From Gammaproteobacteria bacterium (lineage in GTDB: Bacteria > Pseudomonadota > Gammaproteobacteria > QOAV01): DNA of 11,125 bases. Under the pieces are notes generated by a model. It saw nothing but the letters and a program-made list of their open reading frames with translations, had not been told where the DNA came from and did no database searches. Every line of letters starts with the position of its first letter. Position 1 is the first letter of the stretch. The DNA lies in assembly GCA_027067235.1 (NCBI GenBank), contig JALXFQ010000422.1, positions 1-11,125 on the forward strand. Reading direction: 5' to 3'. Positions 10,424-11,125 of the stretch are shown here, one piece after another. The position numbers and the translations under genes were made by a program.

Positions 10424-10446
10424 GAATCAGGCTTGCGAACCTGTTC
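10424..10446 (-). promoter_or_regulatory. Stem-loop in the 5' part of the carA leader
   Basis: The leader RNA contains CAGGTT-CGCA-AGCCTG (10443-10428), a 6-bp stem with one G-U pair and a four-base loop. A bulged A and an outer GAA/TTC stem (10446-10444 with 10426-10424) extend it. It precedes the terminator by 12 nt. Its 5' arm also contains AGGTTC (10442-10437), which is complementary to GAACCT just after the T tract (10386-10381), so two alternative folds are possible. It could be a polymerase pause hairpin or part of a switch; function is inferred. Confidence 0.5.
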
Positions 10447-10460
10447 TCGAATGCTGCGCG

Positions 10461-10489
10461 ATACTAGTGCAAAAATACGCCGGGTTCAA
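10461..10489 (-). promoter_or_regulatory. Predicted sigma70 promoter of carAB
   Basis: On the minus strand a -35 hexamer TTGAAC (10489-10484) and a -10 hexamer TAGTAT (10466-10461) are separated by exactly 17 bp, close to consensus. Transcription would begin near A10455 or G10454, giving a leader of about 97 nt before the TTG of carA. A perfect 10-bp palindrome CAAATATTTG (10512-10521) lies 22 bp upstream of the -35 and may be an AT-rich upstream element or an operator. Confidence 0.7.
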
Positions 10490-10571
10490 TGAATGCCATG
10501 GCTTCCGGCAACAAATATTTGCAGGCTGCCGCGCCTGTGCGCATCTGCGGCGATCAGGCCAGGCTCGGCTG

Positions 10572-11125
10572 CTAGCGCAGATTCAGCACATCCTGCATAT
10601 CATACAGGCCGGCGTCTTTGTCACCCAGCCAGATAGCCGCGCGCACTGCGCCGTTGGCGAATGTCATGCGACTGCTGGCCTTGTGGGTGATTTCCACGCG
10701 TTCGCCAATATCGGCGAACATGACTGTGTGCTCACCGACGATATCGCCAGCGCGGATGGTCTCGAAACCGATGGTCTTGCGCTCGCGCTCGCCGGTGTGG
10801 CCCTGACGGCCGTAGACTGCGCATTCTTTCAGATCGCGGCCCAGCGCATCGGCAACGATTTCTCCCATGCGCAGGGCGGTACCGGACGGCGCGTCCACCT
10901 TGTGACGGTGGTGAGCCTCGATGATTTCGATATCGACATTGTCGCCCAGTACTTCGGTGGCCGTTTTCAGCAAATGGAAACAGAGATTGACGCCCACGCC
11001 CATGTTGGGCGCCTGCACTATGGCAATCTTGCGCGCGGCTGCCTGGATGGCGGATTTTTGCGACTCATCAAACCCGGTGGTGCCGATGACAATTTTCTTG
11101 CCGTGTTCGACACAGTATTTCAAAT
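10572..11125 (-). CDS. dapB: 4-hydroxy-tetrahydrodipicolinate reductase DapB, N terminus beyond the window
   Basis: Reduces the dihydrodipicolinate-stage intermediate with NAD(P)H in the diaminopimelate/lysine pathway that supplies peptidoglycan and protein synthesis. The reading frame runs off the right edge. The visible 183-184 codons correspond to about residue 89 to the end of the 273-residue E. coli enzyme, so the N-terminal GxxGxxG nucleotide-binding motif is outside. Present are GTTGF (nicotinamide region) and the catalytic signature EAHHRHKVDAPSGTA, whose first His and whose Lys match E. coli H159 and K163. The SRMTFANGAVRAA tail motif is also present. The first visible codon, TTG at 11123-11121, is an internal Leu and not the start. 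dapB lies directly upstream of carA in E. coli and Pseudomonas too. The stop is TAG at 10574-10572; no T-tract terminator follows it before the carA promoter. Confidence 0.97.
   Translation of the reverse strand, partial: LKYCVEHGKKIVIGTTGFDESQKSAIQAAARKIAIVQAPNMGVGVNLCFHLLKTATEVLGDNVDIEIIEAHHRHKVDAPSGTALRMGEIVADALGRDLKECAVYGRQGHTGERERKTIGFETIRAGDIVGEHTVMFADIGERVEITHKASSRMTFANGAVRAAIWLGDKDAGLYDMQDVLNLR

Noticed and set aside
10396..10455. PyrR-type binding loop in the carA leader
   Set aside because: A short CCAGA segment is present, but the conserved PyrR anti-antiterminator loop pattern known from Bacillus is not there, and the fold does not provide an obvious anti-antiterminator.
10464..10544. 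A 26-codon frame (beginning MRTGAAACKY) on the minus strand between dapB and carA, with an internal ATG giving MAFIEPGVFLH
   Set aside because: It spans the predicted carAB promoter, ends before the likely start site and 50 nt before the terminator, and has no convincing ribosome site, so it is unlikely to be an attenuation leader peptide.

Overview
The window is a conserved, chromosomal housekeeping segment from a gammaproteobacterium. It is GC-rich, and every recognisable protein is close to its E. coli or Pseudomonas counterpart. The order dapB-carA-carB-greA-(yhbY)-rlmE-ftsH-folP-glmM matches the arrangement known from Pseudomonas and its relatives. In E. coli the same genes are split between two loci. 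Nothing in the sequence fixes the genus. All genes read on the minus strand except yhbY and one doubtful fragment at the left edge.

Layout from right to left, in the direction of transcription. The C-terminal two thirds of dapB (lysine and peptidoglycan precursor) enters from the right edge. A 213-bp gap follows with a good sigma70-type promoter, a roughly 97-nt leader and a textbook intrinsic terminator 30 nt before carA, which looks like an attenuator. carA (TTG start) and carB encode the two subunits of carbamoyl-phosphate synthetase, supplying arginine and pyrimidine synthesis. carB overlaps greA (RNA polymerase cleavage factor) by ATGA. greA converges tail-to-tail with the small plus-strand gene yhbY, only 7 bp apart. 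yhbY is divergent from rlmE (23S rRNA 2'-O-methyltransferase), which is followed by ftsH (membrane AAA protease, GTG start), folP (dihydropteroate synthase) and glmM (phosphoglucosamine mutase); folP and glmM overlap by ATGA.

The genes form two co-directional blocks. One couples carbamoyl phosphate supply with transcript-cleavage rescue (carAB-greA). The other joins ribosome maturation, membrane protein quality control, folate synthesis and cell-wall amino-sugar synthesis (rlmE-ftsH-folP-glmM). All complete proteins retain their catalytic residues and normal lengths; there are no frameshifts.

The only parts not explained by standard annotation are the carA leader, the extreme left edge (1-274) where the expected tpiA/secG neighbourhood is not seen, and a few short translation-initiation peculiarities. 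I found no mobile element that can be proven, no CRISPR array, no tRNA or rRNA gene and no novel defence-like or biosynthetic system.
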